Source: Neospora caninum Liverpool (lineage: Eukaryota > Apicomplexa > Conoidasida > Eucoccidiorida > Sarcocystidae). From it: DNA of 64,000 nucleotides. Shown here piece after piece: positions 1 through 14,200 of the stretch (position 1 is the first letter of the stretch; each line of letters opens with the position of its first letter). The notes under the pieces are model-generated. The model saw only the letters and a program-made list of their open reading frames with translations. It did no database searches and was not told the DNA's origin. Both the position numbers and the translations under genes were made by a program. The DNA is taken from positions 2,542,001 through 2,606,000 of the forward strand of contig NC_018397.1 in assembly GCF_000208865.1 (NCBI RefSeq), in the 5' to 3' direction.

Positions 1-3000
1 AGTTATCCTCTTCCCCCGGCAATTGTGTATCAAAGCCGTGCCGCAGAGGCTCTGGATCCTGCGCTCGTTGGACTCCAGCGCTCCGTCCTCCCCAAGAGAG
101 ACTTCGGCTTTGAACAGCAGACGAAGGCGCGCCTCCAAGAGGCCCTGAAAGTTCCTCTGACCCCCCGATCAGTTATGGCGCTTCCACTCCCCGAGAGGAA
201 GAAATTCCTCTACAACATGCTCTGTTGCTTCTGCATCGAATTGGTAGACGGTAAGCAGGCAGCGCTTGAGAAAGCGAGGCTGTAGGCAAACGGGACAACT
301 AGGAGGGAGAGACGCGCTCAGACAGCCTGGGGAAATCGAGGGGGATGGAGGCACGGAAGAACAAAGGTTTCGCCGGGTGTTCGCGGCCAGGAGCGGCATG
401 CCGACACGGAGTGCGGGCCGAGTCCGAACAGAGAGGCTAGCGAGTGGGGGGACAGCATATCCTAACTTGGTGTAGGGCGTCTAGGCAGGAAGGGATCAAA
501 AAAAAGCGTTTTTTCAGTGGAGCATGCAAGAACGCATACAAACGCGTTCTTTCGAGTATCTTGCACGCTGCTCTTTCTCCAGAGATGGGGTTAACAGAGG
601 TCCGATACGTGGAAGGAGGCCTAGCCGGTCAGGCAGCCTGTGACATTTAAACATTCACGCCGCGCTGCGTCAGTCTGTTCTCTGTTTCTCTGTTCACGTA
701 GGCGTCACGGTTCGACAGTTGACTTCTACCCGCGAATATGTGTGGGTGCACTGCCGCTTGTCCCCGGACCTGAAAATCCTCCAAGTGGACATCCGCAATG
801 GGCGCGTGCTTGAATTTCCGGTCGATCAGGTCCAAGCTGTATATACACTCTCGCGCAGGCAGGCAGCCGTCCAATCTGACAACACCAACGAGAGAGGCGC
901 TTCGGAGAAGCAGCAGGGGGAAGATGACGGCGAACGCAGATTCGCGTTTTCGCCCTCTTCAAAGTCGGCGAGACACAGGCGACGGGGCTGGCTCGGCAGC
1001 GAAGAGTCGAGCGATGACGATGGGGAGTCGATTCGGGATGACGATTTGGACAACAGCTCGAGTGGCGCTTCGGAGGCAAGATATTACAGCGATGAGGACG
1101 GTAAGAAAAGAGGCGTTTCTTGGCACGCAGGGGGAGCGCCAGAAGACTAAACATTTCGAACTAACGACAGAAAGTGCTCCCGTGTGTCATAGTTCTTGCG
1201 GCTCTGGGGGTGTTGTCCGTACTCCGCCGCGAGCATGCCGTCTGCACTGCGTTAGTGCAGCGTCTCTTTCTGTTTGCAAGATTCGTGTCGTCCTCATAGG
1301 ACCAAAAGATGTGTGTGTGCACGGAAGAATGCCTTTCCAGTGCTGGCCTCTTGACGAAGAAAAGCAACCAAAACCGTTGCCATAGCATACAGCCAGCGGT
1401 AGCGCAGTTGTCAAAGAGTCCTTCGTCACTCAGGCAGTTCTTTTCCTCCGAGGTAGTCCTGTGTGAAGCGTGCCGGGGGAGGGGGGGGGGAACATCACAA
1501 CGAGGCGGGGTCGGTCCCAGGCGTAAAAAGCGTTCATCCAGTTATACTAAACAGGTGCCAGGCCAAAAAGAATCTGATCCGTGTAGTCCATACAGATATC
1601 CGTGTATTCCATACAGACTAACATCAGGAAAAGGAGGAACCTTTCCGTTCGGCCAGTCTGTCACAATCCCCCCGTGTCAATTTGTTTTCCTGACTGTGGC
1701 GTCGACAGTTGGATCTTCAGGTTGGAAAGCAAGTCAAAGGCCATCTCTCGATAGAGGCTCTCCGAGCCCCCGAGGAAAGCGTCCCGTGTGTCACGTCGCC
1801 GCAAGGACGAGCGATTTGCCGCCACTCGATCTGCGATTTCTCAATCGAAGCGACAGTCAACAGGCTTCCCACGGCGGCCTGTGTGTACCAGTGATGACCC
1901 CCTCTACCCCGACCTACGCGCAGATCCCCTCGAGCAGGAGAGGAAGGAGGGCGGCGCCAGACAGGGAGGACGAGAATCAAGACGACCCTCCCCAGTTCAT
2001 CGTGGTTCTCGACTTTTCTAGTCGGAAACTGGCCTTTGTCTTTGGCGATCGGACTCAAGCGGGCACGTTCGAACTCGGTCTCGCTCTCCTTGCTAAGGGG
2101 GTAAGCAGATGCAAGAACGCAAGTTTCAGAAAGTAGAGAAGGAAAGGAGATTTGTAGAAGGAAGCACTTGAACTCAAGTGTTGTGTTGAATTGCTTTCTC
2201 CATACTCGTCTACGAGTCCCTCTGATGTGGGTCATTCAAGAATATACAGGGGTTTCTGTGGAAGTGGTGTCTCTTCCGCTATCACGTGCATCTCATTCTG
2301 CACAGAAAGGACGATCTACAGAGATATACATCTGCTCACGGACCTGAGAAGCCACGGAGTTGACTGTACATCCAAGAAATGTTGAAATCAACCGTTTTCT
2401 GCTGCCTTTGGGGCAGAGTCCTTTACTGCGTTTTCATCCTGTTTTCTCCCCGCAAATGAGGTGGAGTGACTTTGCGTTTCGACACACAACAGCAAACGCG
2501 CTGTTCAGTTGTGGGCAAGGGGACTGAGGCATGTGCCCGAGAGGCAGATGTCTGCCTTGCAGCTGAACCTTTCTCGGCCAGTCGTCTTTTTTCTCTGCCT
2601 TCTTCTCAGAAAACCAATCCCCACTCTGTCCTGTGTACCTCTCTCCAATCTCTGCTGTGTTTAGAGCCACCAGCATCCCCAGTCAACGCTTGCGTCCATC
2701 GCGGCTGCCGCCGACAACTTCCCGTACACGCCCCGCGCTGCTCGTGCGCTTCTACACGCGTTAGCGGGAACGAAGGACCCGGCGAGTGGCGGTGCGTCAA
2801 GTGGCAATTGTGAGGATGGTCGCTTCACGAGAGCGCCGCCGATTGTCAACGGCGAAGGTGTACAGGCAGGCGGAGGTGTCGAGAGAGACTCCGCGTCCGG
2901 AGAAGCTGATAACTCCATGGCGTGGCTCACGGATTCACAGGCGGCTGCGGCTGTGGAGGCAGCTGCGGCTGCGCTGGCGGCTGTCGAGGCTTCATCGAGT

Positions 3001-3402
3001 GTAGACGGGCTGAGTGGTCCAACTGTCGAGCAGGTGGTGACGCGTCTAGATTCTGCAGTTAGCCCAGACTCCAAGTCTTCAGAGGAAACTCAGAGACCCG
3101 GGCACGACGCAGCGGCTGTCTCGGGGGCAGAAGATAGCAATGGTGTGGGTGAACGATATGGAATACACAGACATCGCCAGCAGGTGGTGGAGGCTGCCGA
3201 GAGAAGCGATGGCAAGGAGAGCGAGCGCCAGCAAGGCCTCGGAGAAGGAAATGTGGAAAGTCACAAAAAGGAGAGGAAACCTATGAGAATAATATGTTCG
3301 GATGGGCGCGAAGAAGTCCTGTCGCCGCAGAAGCGAGGGAGCCTTCGTGCCGAAGCGGCCGAGGCTGGCGTTGTGCAAGTCAAGCGCTATCAGAAAGTGT
3401 AG
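1..3402 (+). CDS. Unrecognised protein with PH-like domain (5' truncated)
   Basis: Partial gene running in from the left edge. Exons are <1-250, 702-1100, 1709-2100 and 2665-3402 (stop TAG). Donor/acceptor phases (1, 1, 0) all close and give 592 visible residues. Exon 2 has a beta-rich stretch with VWVHCRLSPDLKILQVDI and VLEFPVDQVQAVYTL. Exon 3 ends with FIVVLDFSSRKLAFVFG followed by a helix TFELGLALLAKG. Strand-strand-(insert)-strand-strand-helix in this order resembles a pleckstrin-homology-like fold, here interrupted by about 150 acidic or basic low-complexity residues. Exon 4 is alanine-rich, then charged and probably disordered. The acceptor of exon 3 could also be at 1720 in the same frame. 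The product is not recognised. The PH-like call rests on pattern only, and the lipid or protein ligand is unknown. Confidence 0.7.
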
Positions 3403-6400
3403 CAATGCCACAGAGGAGGGTTATCACGAAGGTAGTTGCAGTAGGATACCAGATGGATTAGACATTTGGGCCGACTGTGGCTTATCAGCTCGCTCCCTAA
3501 GATAGCATTCTGCAGCTGTGCTAATGAGGGGAAAAGTGCAAGACGGTCCTTGCGGAGACAGATGACTTTTACCCGCCAGTTTCTGCAGCGGGTGTGCAAG
3601 TCCGATCGAAAACTTTGCGTATTTTGCATATGGTGTACAACGGTGTGAGGCGGCGGCAAAGGCTGAAAGCTGCCGTTGGGATTGTTACACACTTGTGCCA
3701 TTTAAAGCTCCGCGGTTCTTGGATCCCCTCTGTTCACTTTCTGACGAGGCAGGTGTATGCTGGCACGCCTCTATATACAGTTCAGCGATTCGGAAAACAG
3801 CGCAATGGGTGGAAGAAAGCCGTCGGTAAAAGAACTTGATACGTTTCCCGGAAGAAACGAATAGTTGTTGTCACTTCCTCGTGACTATAAAGGACGTGGA
3901 CATCGTCAACTAGGAGCCAACGGGAGAGCTTGTCAATAGTTTCACCTAGTTCATGATCTGTTCTCTCCGACACTGGTGTGACTACGGAGGAGTGCTGAGC
4001 CTTTTATATCAAAGGAACGCTAATTTTCTAGGCTGCGGGATTCCATGCGTGTGTCTGCCTAGCGGATTTTACCGGCAATCAAAAGGTTCTATGTACACGA
4101 GGAGAGTTCTTTAAAATACAGGGCATGTAAACGAATGGCCTCTGGAGTCTCTCTCCGTACGGCACTGCGCTACCTGCGTACTGCATCAACTCAACATGCG
4201 TCGGCACACAACTCAGGTGTATGCGCACGCGTGTTACGGTAGCGTAGTTACCGTTAAAGCACGGTTTTGTCTTATGACTGGGGGACCAGGTCTCCGTAGA
4301 GTGTACAAAGGTGAAGCAATCCCCTAACAGAGAGCAACTCAAAACCTAAGCCACAGTAGAGCCGGAACATTCAAACTTCATAAAGCTACACGTTTGGATA
4401 CTGCTATTGGTGCAGTAAACGCACTCTGGGGGTGCCCAAGAACACTGACGGCGGTGCGCCGCGATAGAGTTTCATGTTTATCTTAAGATCCTACAGTGTA
4501 GATTAATATCGATGCATTCTGATACGCATATCCAGACGCGTCCACATGTACGCTCAACGCATTAGTAAACTCGGCTGGTCCGTGCTGTCGAAGTATCCCA
4601 AGAGTCCAGTATTCAGTGCAGTCTGTGGTGTTGCTCGAAAAGAAGATGCAGACATGTTAATTATTTCGTAGAAATCGTGGATAGTTTCACTCCTTTCGAG
4701 GATACACTCTAACCTGCAACCAGTACACGACTGCTTTTAGAGCAAGAGTGCCGATGCCCCCTGCGCAATGAAGTCAGACCCAGGAAGCCTACAGAAGGTC
4801 GAACTTGTCAGCGGGCCAGGCGCAGAAAAAAAACCACAAAGAACCGCTGGTTTCTGTATCAACGCAAGGCTGCGGTGCAGACGCGAATAAACCAGATCGC
4901 GGAGCCAGGGAATGAAGATACGTCTCCTCTGTTTCTCTTAGGGAGCGAATGTGTCGCGAACGTGGAGTTTTCAGGTTACTCAACTGCGGCCTGATTCCTG
5001 CTTTCCAAACAGAACACAGTAAAAACTCGCTGTTGTACACAGCTCGTCAAAATGGTACAGAATAAAGTATCTGAGACTCGGCGCACCATCTGCTTGCTCA
5101 CTTGTTCATCAGATGGTTGGAAAAAGACGCACCGCGGCTTGTGGCGGCACGTACCACTATCCTACCGCCCCTCCCACGAGTCAGCTAACAGCCAGCCACA
5201 TTTACTGCGACTTCTGATGGAGGCATTGCGTTGGGCGGCGCCCCCAGGTCAGCGTCAAGAATATTAGATCCCTTTCCACGTCGACAGTACAAGGAAGTCA
5301 CAAGATCCCCTCTTACATGTAAGGCGGTTACAAAGCCTTTCCATGTGTGCGTATGTCACTTCTTGCTATGGCTTGGGGCCAACACTGAGAAATGTTTTCC
5401 CGTGGCGCTGCATTGGATAGATGCAGTGCGACCTGAGGGACGCCAGAAGCATCATTAGCGGTAGCCCCCCCCCCCCCCCCCCCGAAATTGGCTTCCCGTA
5501 ACGCATGCACACTCGAAAAGAGCAAAAGGACTCGACCTCTATGAATGTGATCCAGGGAGCTTGAATTTGTCACCTCACCTCAGTACCAGACACCCCATTT
5601 CCCATGCTTTTTCGAACTCAGGTTCCCGTCGCCGCGGAGTGTGCTGAAGTAAAACCTTGTAACTGTACTAGGCCTGTAAAAGTAACGCGTTGAGAGAATG
5701 GTGTCTAACTTACCAACGATGCGAACGGAGGATCGACCCTTCTTTTTACGGACAAGGGCCGACCATTCGATAAGCTGCTATTTCGTCTTTTTCTAAGAGT
5801 GTTCGTCTGCCACAGGAGCGAATGTGGATTTATGGAAGGTGCCCACGCTCCTCATCACGTGGAAGAGGTGAAAGCCACCTCCTTTATTCTACAAAACAGG
5901 ACATCCAATCCGAGGAGTCTTGAATATGTATTTCCCCCATAATTTCTTGAAAGCATAGTATGCTTCTTCACTTGAAGAAAGATTTGCAAAGGAGAGCTAT
6001 ACAGTCATGTTTCCTTAACGATACCCCTGTACGTCCGAAGGCTTTTTGAAGCCAGCAAAACTTCAAGATTGTGCCCTGTCATGAGCCTTTCCGTTACAGT
6101 CCTCCACAAAAACGGGAAGCGGATCTCGTACAGGACGCATAGCAGTAGGAGTAACTCGCACAGCCGGTTTGAGGAACTGCCTCAACAGAAGATCGGGCCT
6201 AAAGCTTTTCTCCAACGAACTTTTATGTACATATACTTGATGGTGTAGGAAGCGGATATACTGTGTCAGGAGCGTGCACTCACCGTCAAAATAGCGGATT
6301 CGGGGCACCGGAAACCCGCGAGCAAGCGCATTGAGACCCCGATATATGTTAGCACACGTACCCCGTTGACGGTCAACTGCATTCATATCCATGCAATATA

Positions 6401-8216
6401 AACGATACAGTGCACTTCAGGGTACATATAAGGATTCTAAACATCTTGGTAGACTGTTACAGAGAAGGGGAGAAAATCGAATCCTGAAACAAAAAAGACC
6501 GGTAGATTCCAGGGTAGGCGTGTGGAAGTGCCCAGCAAATTGCAGCCAGTTGTTCGACATACACGCCAACAGCGGTTGCAACGCTTCGGTTTTCTGCTTG
6601 AAAATAGAGTCTTCGCTTTGAAAAGAAGTCAAGATTTTATTCCATAGTTGGCGTCTGACGGTCAAAGGATACATCTTAAGAAAACTGTATTCATGAGTCA
6701 AGATTTGCACTACGCGTTGTGCGCAGCGTCTTGCCACTTATCCGGTTCAGCAGTCCTGACTCATCATGGGCACAAGAAGCTTTTCCCTATACATCCTAGG
6801 CTCTGCAAAATGATGGCCTTCGCTTGTGTTTGTGGGAAACACGAGGGCACAACTGTCGATTGCAGACCGGGTACTGTGGCTCCAACGCTGACGTGTCTTG
6901 AAGCAGGCACGAGTCTCCCAAATTGTGCTGCGTTTTAGGTGGGGCGTAAGCTTTATAACTGTTCCTGACTTTTTACCGGCCCTGCCTGGAAGGCGTACCC
7001 GCTACGGAAAGTCTCAGGCTAGTCTCACAGTTGAGAGCAGCAACTCGTCAATGGTAAAAACAGAAGAAACGAATCGCCAACGACAACGATTCTGTGCGCA
7101 CGGGTAAGCTCCTCTAAAGACCCACGCCTTCCCTTACAGGCACATGCACAGGATATTGGTGCTGGGAACACGTGCTTACGTCCTGCTGTCATATTCGAAA
7201 ACGGAGCCTGTTGAGGCACGGTGATCACGCCCGACCAGACTCTCTACCTGCGAGCACACCTGTGTCTAGCAATGGCTTCCGTTCAGTTTTTCTTGCTCGG
7301 AGAGGGCCTCCCTTTTAACCTCTGTTGCCATAAAGAAAGAAGTGTTTTTGGTGCTCTTTAACACAGAAGTAAGATGTCATCGGTAGCAGCGCTCCCTCTG
7401 GTTACCCTAAACCTGGCGCCGCCTGTGTGTCTAGCCAAGACAGGTCCTGTTGCTAAATAGTGCCGCATAGTTCTAAGGCTTACTCGTGTTTGAAGCCAAT
7501 CACAACCAGAAAAGTGGTAAAGCTGCAGTTGTGCGGATTTCATGAATTGCCAAGTTCCTGAGTCCACTTCTTTCGCGCATCGGTTTCAGATGCATGATTC
7601 TTCCACAGTCGCTGTTTCCCGTTGCCTTAAAACCTCGCGATCACTACAAAACGCCGGTTAGACAACGCCCCTCGCCAATCCTGCAAAGAAAATGGAACGC
7701 AAGTGTGTAAGAAGGATAAGGCGCAAGTAGAACCACCCTAAATTTCTAAAAAATAAAAGAAGGCTCCGTTTTACTCCATGTTTCCTGATATTCAAAGGCG
7801 CATGCTCGCAAGCTCATTTGCAGCTCCACCGACCCAAAGGGTGTTTTCCTGTCCCACAAGACAACGCGCAACCCCCAACAAGAGTGCCAGCTTTTCCACG
7901 GGAAGTGACAGCCCCGGAGAGAATTTGTTGACAGCTGAATTCTCGCTGATCCGCTGGGAATCTGTGGGTAACTGTTTTTGTGTAGTGGAGCGAGAAACTC
8001 CCTGAGGTTCCGTCAAAAGAACAAGAGAAATCGGGAACGTGCCCATTTGTGCCTACTCCTCTGCGTGTAGTCGTGACATGTGCCCCGTCCAAATTGCCGC
8101 TGGCGTTCGAATCTTGGCTGAGGACTCGTGGCAGAAGCAGCGGATTATAAAAGACTCATGACTGTCAAAAGATCCGCAGTTCGATAAGCTTGTCTACTGG
8201 GGCGTTCCGCCTGTAA
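3403..8216. other. Intergenic region, no supported gene
   Basis: About 4.8 kb between the stop of the PH-like gene and the start of the TOG-domain gene. It has only short, scattered open frames on both strands. None has good splice borders, a recognisable domain or a phase-consistent partner. It must hold the 3' UTR of the left gene and the promoter and 5' UTR of the right gene, but I cannot mark their borders. A run of 19 C sits near the middle. Confidence 0.6.
5465..5483. repeat. Poly-C homopolymer (19 C)
   Basis: An uninterrupted run of 19 cytosines lies in the intergenic region. It is likely to vary in length and could form C-rich/G-rich secondary structure. No gene association is evident. 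Confidence 0.95.
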
Positions 8217-11200
8217 ATGAGCTTTCAGTCTCCTGAAACAAGTGAAGTTCTACTGTGCTTGACCAGTTGTGATCATGACTCGACCAGTCCGGCTAGACTG
8301 AAAGTGTTTAATTCATGCAAGGGCTGCCCGCGAACAGCAAAGAGGGAACTTTTTCCGACCATGACGTCTTCTAATCCCCAAAGAATGGGGGCTCACGGGC
8401 CTGCGACTCTCTACTGGAAATATCCACAGAACAGTGGACAGGAGAATGGGCTGTATCAGGGATCTTCGTTACCCCCAACCAATCCAGCAGCCTGCATTTC
8501 CTTCCGCCCTCGTCCTCTTCCCAGCGTTCCTGTGGAGTCTGGAGCGTCTCTCTCTGTCGGTGGGAACCCCTATTTTCTTTCGTTTGCTTCCTACGCAGGC
8601 TCGGAGGCAGTGAACGTGTCTACGCGTCAGCCATGCGAGTTCTCTCCTGATATTCCTGTCGTTCCACCTGCAGGCGGTGGGTGTGTCGTGGTCAATAAGC
8701 AGCGTCTTTCAGCCCACAGTCCCAGTATCAAGCAATTTGTATCCGCACCGAGGCAGCCTGCCCAGCACTCTTCGTCGTCTCCAGCAGCGACGCCGCATTC
8801 AACAGACTACGTTCCTTCTGGCGGCTGTTTTTTGCGCCCAGTGAATGCGGCAGGACAGGCACCTGTCGGCCAGCGCAGCCAACCTTACTCGACGGCTCAG
8901 ACGACTCTGGTCGCGAATTCTGGTGACGTGCATCCTGTGCACCTCCGTGGTCTGTCGCCCCTCCCGATAGGGACTGTTGTCCAAGAGCCGTCGCCGACCT
9001 CGACGGCGCCTCGGGATATTCCTCCTGCAGACTCGCCGGGTTTTTCTGGAATTTTCCCGGCCGCCCTGGCTTCGGCTCAGCCACGCCTCAGTAGCGCGCC
9101 GGAGGTGTTTTCTGTCCACGATCCTCGAACCAGTGTAGATGCCACTCGAGCTGGCTGGGAAGCCTCGCCGCTTCGGAGCGAAGGCGGATTCACTTTCTCG
9201 AGTCCTTTCCTGACTCCTCAATCCTTCTGTGGCGACGAGGGCCGCGTGTCGACACCGTCTTTGCCCCACGTACCCCCTGTCCAATTCGTGAATGACAGGT
9301 GTTTGGAGGTCGGCAATCCAGGCCAAGTTGCAGAGACAGTGTACTTCACCTCGCCAACGTTGGCAACGCCCTCGCTGACGGCGAACACCCTCGTCGCGGG
9401 GTCGCCGGCAGGTGTCTCTTCACCTGGTGCACCTCGCCGTCTCGCGCACTCCCCTTCGCCGCCAACTCCCCAAATTTCGCGGGACGCGCCGCCTGTTCTG
9501 GGTTTGCCTGCAACGCTCACGCCGCAACGCCCACGCGCGTTCAGCACTTTCGAACACACCCACCTGTGGGCTCCTCAGCATCCACGCGAAGACGCTCAAT
9601 TCGGGTCGAGAGGCCAGGGGGGGTGCGCCCCAGAGCCCGCACGCAGTGTATCTACAGCGTATGCGTCGCTTGGCCAGGGCTTTGCCTCCGGCAGTTCGTG
9701 GCCAGCAGAGGGACAGAACGTGAGGGGGAGTAGCGCTCCCAGCCCTTTTTCCAGCAGCCAGTGCACCCCCCGAGCTGACCCTCTCTCTGCGCCAAGTTCC
9801 TCGTCGATTCAGAAACCAACTGGAGCGTTGTGGGTAACGGCAGCTTCCGGCCCGCAGGATCGTCAGCCCCTCTTGCCACAAGCAGGTTTGCTCAATTCCG
9901 GACCCGCAGACTTGCAGGACCAGCTGAATCCTGAGGAGCGACATCGCCTGCGAACAGTCCAGCACCTGGTACGGCAAACGCAAGAACTGATTGCCGACAC
10001 CGAACGAAGGCTGAGCACTGGATGGCGCACCTTAGAGGGCGCAGGCCTGCTTCAGAGTCCGGACACCTCCGCAGCCGACGGCCACAGAGGAAACCAAATT
10101 GTCAGGGAGGGCGACTACTACCAGGAAGGGCGGAGTGCCAGCAAGGCTGGTGCACCAGGAACACTCTGGGCGGAGACTCCGAGCGTCCCAGCTGGCCCCA
10201 ACAACCACGCAGGCACTTGGCATCCGCCCACGAACGCGTTGGAGTCGGATTCTCGCTCCACTCGCCAGACTCTTGGAGAGTGTCTCGGCGACCAGTCGAG
10301 ACGAAGCCAGGGAGCCGAACGGATCCAGTGGTGTACGGGCAGTCAGCGAGGCGGCGAGGTCGCAGAGATTCAGGGAGACACGCCTTCATTCCATCCTGAA
10401 ACCCGTTTCGCAGACCAGTTGCCCAGTGGGCACGCGCTGGACAGGACCGAAGCCACGGCGCAACGCTCGAAATGGGTCCAGGAGAGTCTCGCGTCTGTCG
10501 AGCCGACCGGTGACCGTCTACAAAGCCGAAGTTGCCGAGGACGCGAAGAAGGCAGCGCAAGTCGAGGAGAGACCCGAAGCGGGAGCGTCGCCACCAGCGT
10601 TGCCTCTGGGGAGGTACGTGCTCACTGAACTCGGGCAAAGCGTCTCGCCATTCGCCGGAGAACACCCTGGAATTCGTGGCCGCATAGAAGCCAGAGCCTA
10701 GCCTTTTCGCATGCATATGTGTGTGTTGTGAGAGGTGTGTTTTTCGTATCCAGCGCGGAGGCGCCAACGCACGACAGCCAAAGGCTGGAGGTCGGAGTCC
10801 GCGTGTCGCATGCACTTAGGAGAGGCGGGCAAGAAGTCCATAACCCGTCTGGTCCTCACCGGAACGTGGAACGAGCGTCTGTTGTGCACCGCGCAGAGAC
10901 GGTGTATGTGGCTAGCTGCAGCCGTCCTTTCGCGAGTGCTTAGACTGTGTGCACAGAGTCTGGAAGTGTGTGTGAGTCAGCGGTGACAGGGACGCGAGTG
11001 GACACAAGTTCGTTGCATAGACGAAACGACTGCAAACTGTCTCCATGGTCTAGAGTTGGTGTTGCGAGGGGAGAATGGGGGACCCAGACTTTTCACTGGC
11101 AGTTGCTCGGATATCGGTAAAAAGGCGGCTCAGTGCGGAAGGGAGTGTGTTGCGTTGCGCCACCCTGAGAGACAATTCAGTTTTTTGTGGAAGACGCCGC

Positions 11201-14200
11201 GCGCCAGAACTGCTTCCCCTTTGCGCTCGGTGCACTCCGCATCTTCCCTCTTAATTGTCGACTCCGCGTTTGTCACTGTCTGTCTACAGGAGTCAGAAGA
11301 GAGCAACCGGCTCAGGTTTCTGCGCGCCCGTCGGCTCGTGGAGGATTGCAAACGGTTTGGAAATCTGGAATCGCACCACGGCTTCTTCAGTTCATCAAGC
11401 TCGCCGTCACTGCTGCATGCGGCGGCCGATTCCGCGAAACTCAGTGAGCTCCGACAGCATTCTGCAGCCACGTCCACGTCGTGCGTTTCTAGCTCTTCGT
11501 TCTCGAGTTCGTCGCTGTCTCGCGCGCCGCAAAGCAGGAAAGCTGAAAACTACCAGGGTTTTGCTCACGGCGTGCACACCCATTCAGCAGCCACCCTTCC
11601 AGTTTCCGGTTCGAGCTGTCTGTACACCAGCCGATCCCTCGCAAAAACGAGCGGGAGTGCGGGATCCGCGAGTGGCGCAGCGCAGCACAGCAGCCAAGGG
11701 AGTAGCGCTTCGTCTCGCCTTTTTGGACACGAAGGGAAGCAGTTGGGACTTCGAACGGGCGAACGGCCGGACGCTCGCCGCGAAAATGGCCGTGGACCGC
11801 AGAATCCACCGGAACCACTGAGGAGAGGCGGCGCCCCCATCGAGAACATGGGCGTCTCGATCGCTGCTCGAAGGGCGCCTTCAGATCACACTGCCGAGGC
11901 ATGCGTCAGCGAGAGGACGACTGTGGGCAAACGGGGCACACTGCGAGAAGACCAGTCGGGTTACCCGGCACGCAGGGACATTGGCGGCTCCGGCGAATCC
12001 GACCACGGCGAGAAGAAAAGGGGAGGTCTCGAGAGAAGAGTGCGCGCCAGAGACGGCCTGCATGCGGCGAACTCGGGCCGGGAGCAGCCGCTGTGGAAGA
12101 GGGAGGAGACGTGGCCAGAGAGCGGAAGGGGAGAGAGTCGCTGTCGGGTTCAGGCAGCGTTTGGCGTCGCAACAAAGAGAGGAGAGAACCCAGGGGACGA
12201 AAGAGGGAGTGACGCTTCTCTTTCGCGCGAGCTCTCACAGAGCAGTCTCTCGCCAGAGGCGAGGCAAGACGGAAGCGGCGCCCGACGGCGGCGTCCTTTG
12301 GCGCCTGAACGGAGGCCGCAGATGCAGCGGTTTGCGTCACGTTCTCTCTCGCGCCGGTGTCTGTCTGAAGAAGGGACTGTGGACGCCACGATGGAGGACC
12401 TCTCCCAGTCTCACTCTGCCTCTGGACCGCTCCGTCACCCGCCGAAACCGCTGCGCAACCCCCTGGCCTCTTCGCGACGCGGCCTCGCGACTGGAGCTCG
12501 GTCCGCACGCTCGCCGTCTGTGGCGAGTTCCGCCAGCTCCCCTCGCTCGCGAAAAGGCGTGTCTGAAGAGCGAACGGGACCTGGCGCAGCGACGGGAAAA
12601 CGGAAGCCTCTCGGTTCGCATTCGAGCGTGGGCAGTGCAGGAGCTGTGCGGTATCGGACTCACGAAGATCTGCAGGTACGTTCGAGAGAACAGAGAGGCG
12701 GAGACGCGGCTCTCCGCGCATCAGGCCTTGCTGCACATGAGGTCGGGAGTGTCGGCGTTTTCTGTCCCTGCAGCCTTTCGATGAGCCCCCGTGCTTAAAG
12801 ACCATCGAGGAAACGATTCTGCCCCGTCTCGGAGTCGAAGTCACCAAGGGAGACTGGACGGAACAGATCGAAACTCTGGACACCGTCCGGCGCCTCGCAA
12901 AGTTCCACTTTGCTTCCCTGACACAGGGTGAGAGCATCGACAAGGCAAACCCACGCTTCCTTCTTGACGGGTGGATTCGCGACACTGAGGACAACCGTGG
13001 CAGCAAATCGCGTCACGAGACTTCGGCGATGCACAAATCCACGAGCGCGCAGGACAATGGCTTTCAACACACGCGCGCCCCAGAGCGCGATAGTGCTTTT
13101 CCGTGTCCTTCCGTTCTCTTATTCAGATGTTCTCAGGCAAGCACTCGCAGGTATCTTGGCGTGGCTGGCCAGCCCGCGGTCCACTGTCGCGAAAAACGCC
13201 TGCCTGACTCTCAGTGACCTTTTCTTCTTCGGGAAGCGGAGAATGGTAAGGCCGCTGCAGACTCGCTGGAGCGGCCAGGGAACGCACAGGGCGCAGCTCG
13301 CCCAGGGAAGGGTGTGCGGTGGCGTGCGCAACTCTGCTCCGTTCCGTGTGTCTTCTCTGCGTGTCGACAGGATCCATGGGTCTTGGAGGTGGTGGAGCTC
13401 TGCATGAAGAAGGTACGTGTGAGTTCCGATCGAGCAGTCTGCGCGCCCCAGGTCGACGTGCGAGAGGAGCAGCCTTGGAAGACGCACTGGGTTCCCTTGA
13501 TTCATAAGACAAAACTAAGGGGGATGGGCAAGTCCGTGTGTCCCTCCTGTCCCTCTGCCCCGCTCTTTGCCAGTGTTGCCAGTCGAACGAATTCCTCAAC
13601 GAGGCGGTCCGCAGCGTGCTCTCCACCGTCTGCCAGTTCGCGTCGGAGTCGCGAGTTCTACACGCCTTCCTTCACTGCATCCCGCCCTGGTAAGGCACAG
13701 AGAAACGAGAAAAGACACTGGTGGACGGGTGTATGATACAGGGAAGAGTGACTCCCCAGTATGTGTTTTTGACGCGTTGTGCGCGGGGTCGCCTGAGCGC
13801 GAAAAGAAAGTTCTGTAGGGGAATCGCATAGACAGGGCGCGCCTTCTTCGGCGCACCAGAAACGCCGAGGTTGTGGTTCGCAAAAAGACGCAAGCAGAGA
13901 AATGGCGTGGAAAGCAGACGCACACCTGTTAGGGGTTGCGGGGAGCTCCGCTCTCTTTCAACGACTGCCGTCGTGCCAGAGCTTTGGCACGATCCAACAC
14001 CTAAGAGGAACGTGGACTGTCAGCCGCGGGTGTCCTGTGGCCTTTGTGTGTAGCAAGCAGCCAGGGGCGAGGTCGACGGCTGCGTCCTGCCTCGCTCTTC
14101 TGTTCCAAAGAACCAGTGAGCAGGCGGCACGTGGGGGGGAGCTCGCGCAAATCGTTAAGCTTCTCTCGAATGTAAGTCCCGCTGGACCCGCCTCGTGGGA

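Noticed and set aside
1709..1894. Alternative frame in exon 3 of the PH-like gene (VGKQVKGHLSIEALR), which also looks protein-like.
   Set aside because: It is out of phase with both neighbouring exons and stops at 1894, whereas the chosen frame reaches the PH-like strands and a good donor.
6063..6392. 109-codon minus-strand frame in the left intergenic region.
   Set aside because: Isolated, no splice context or recognisable family. Chance open frame.
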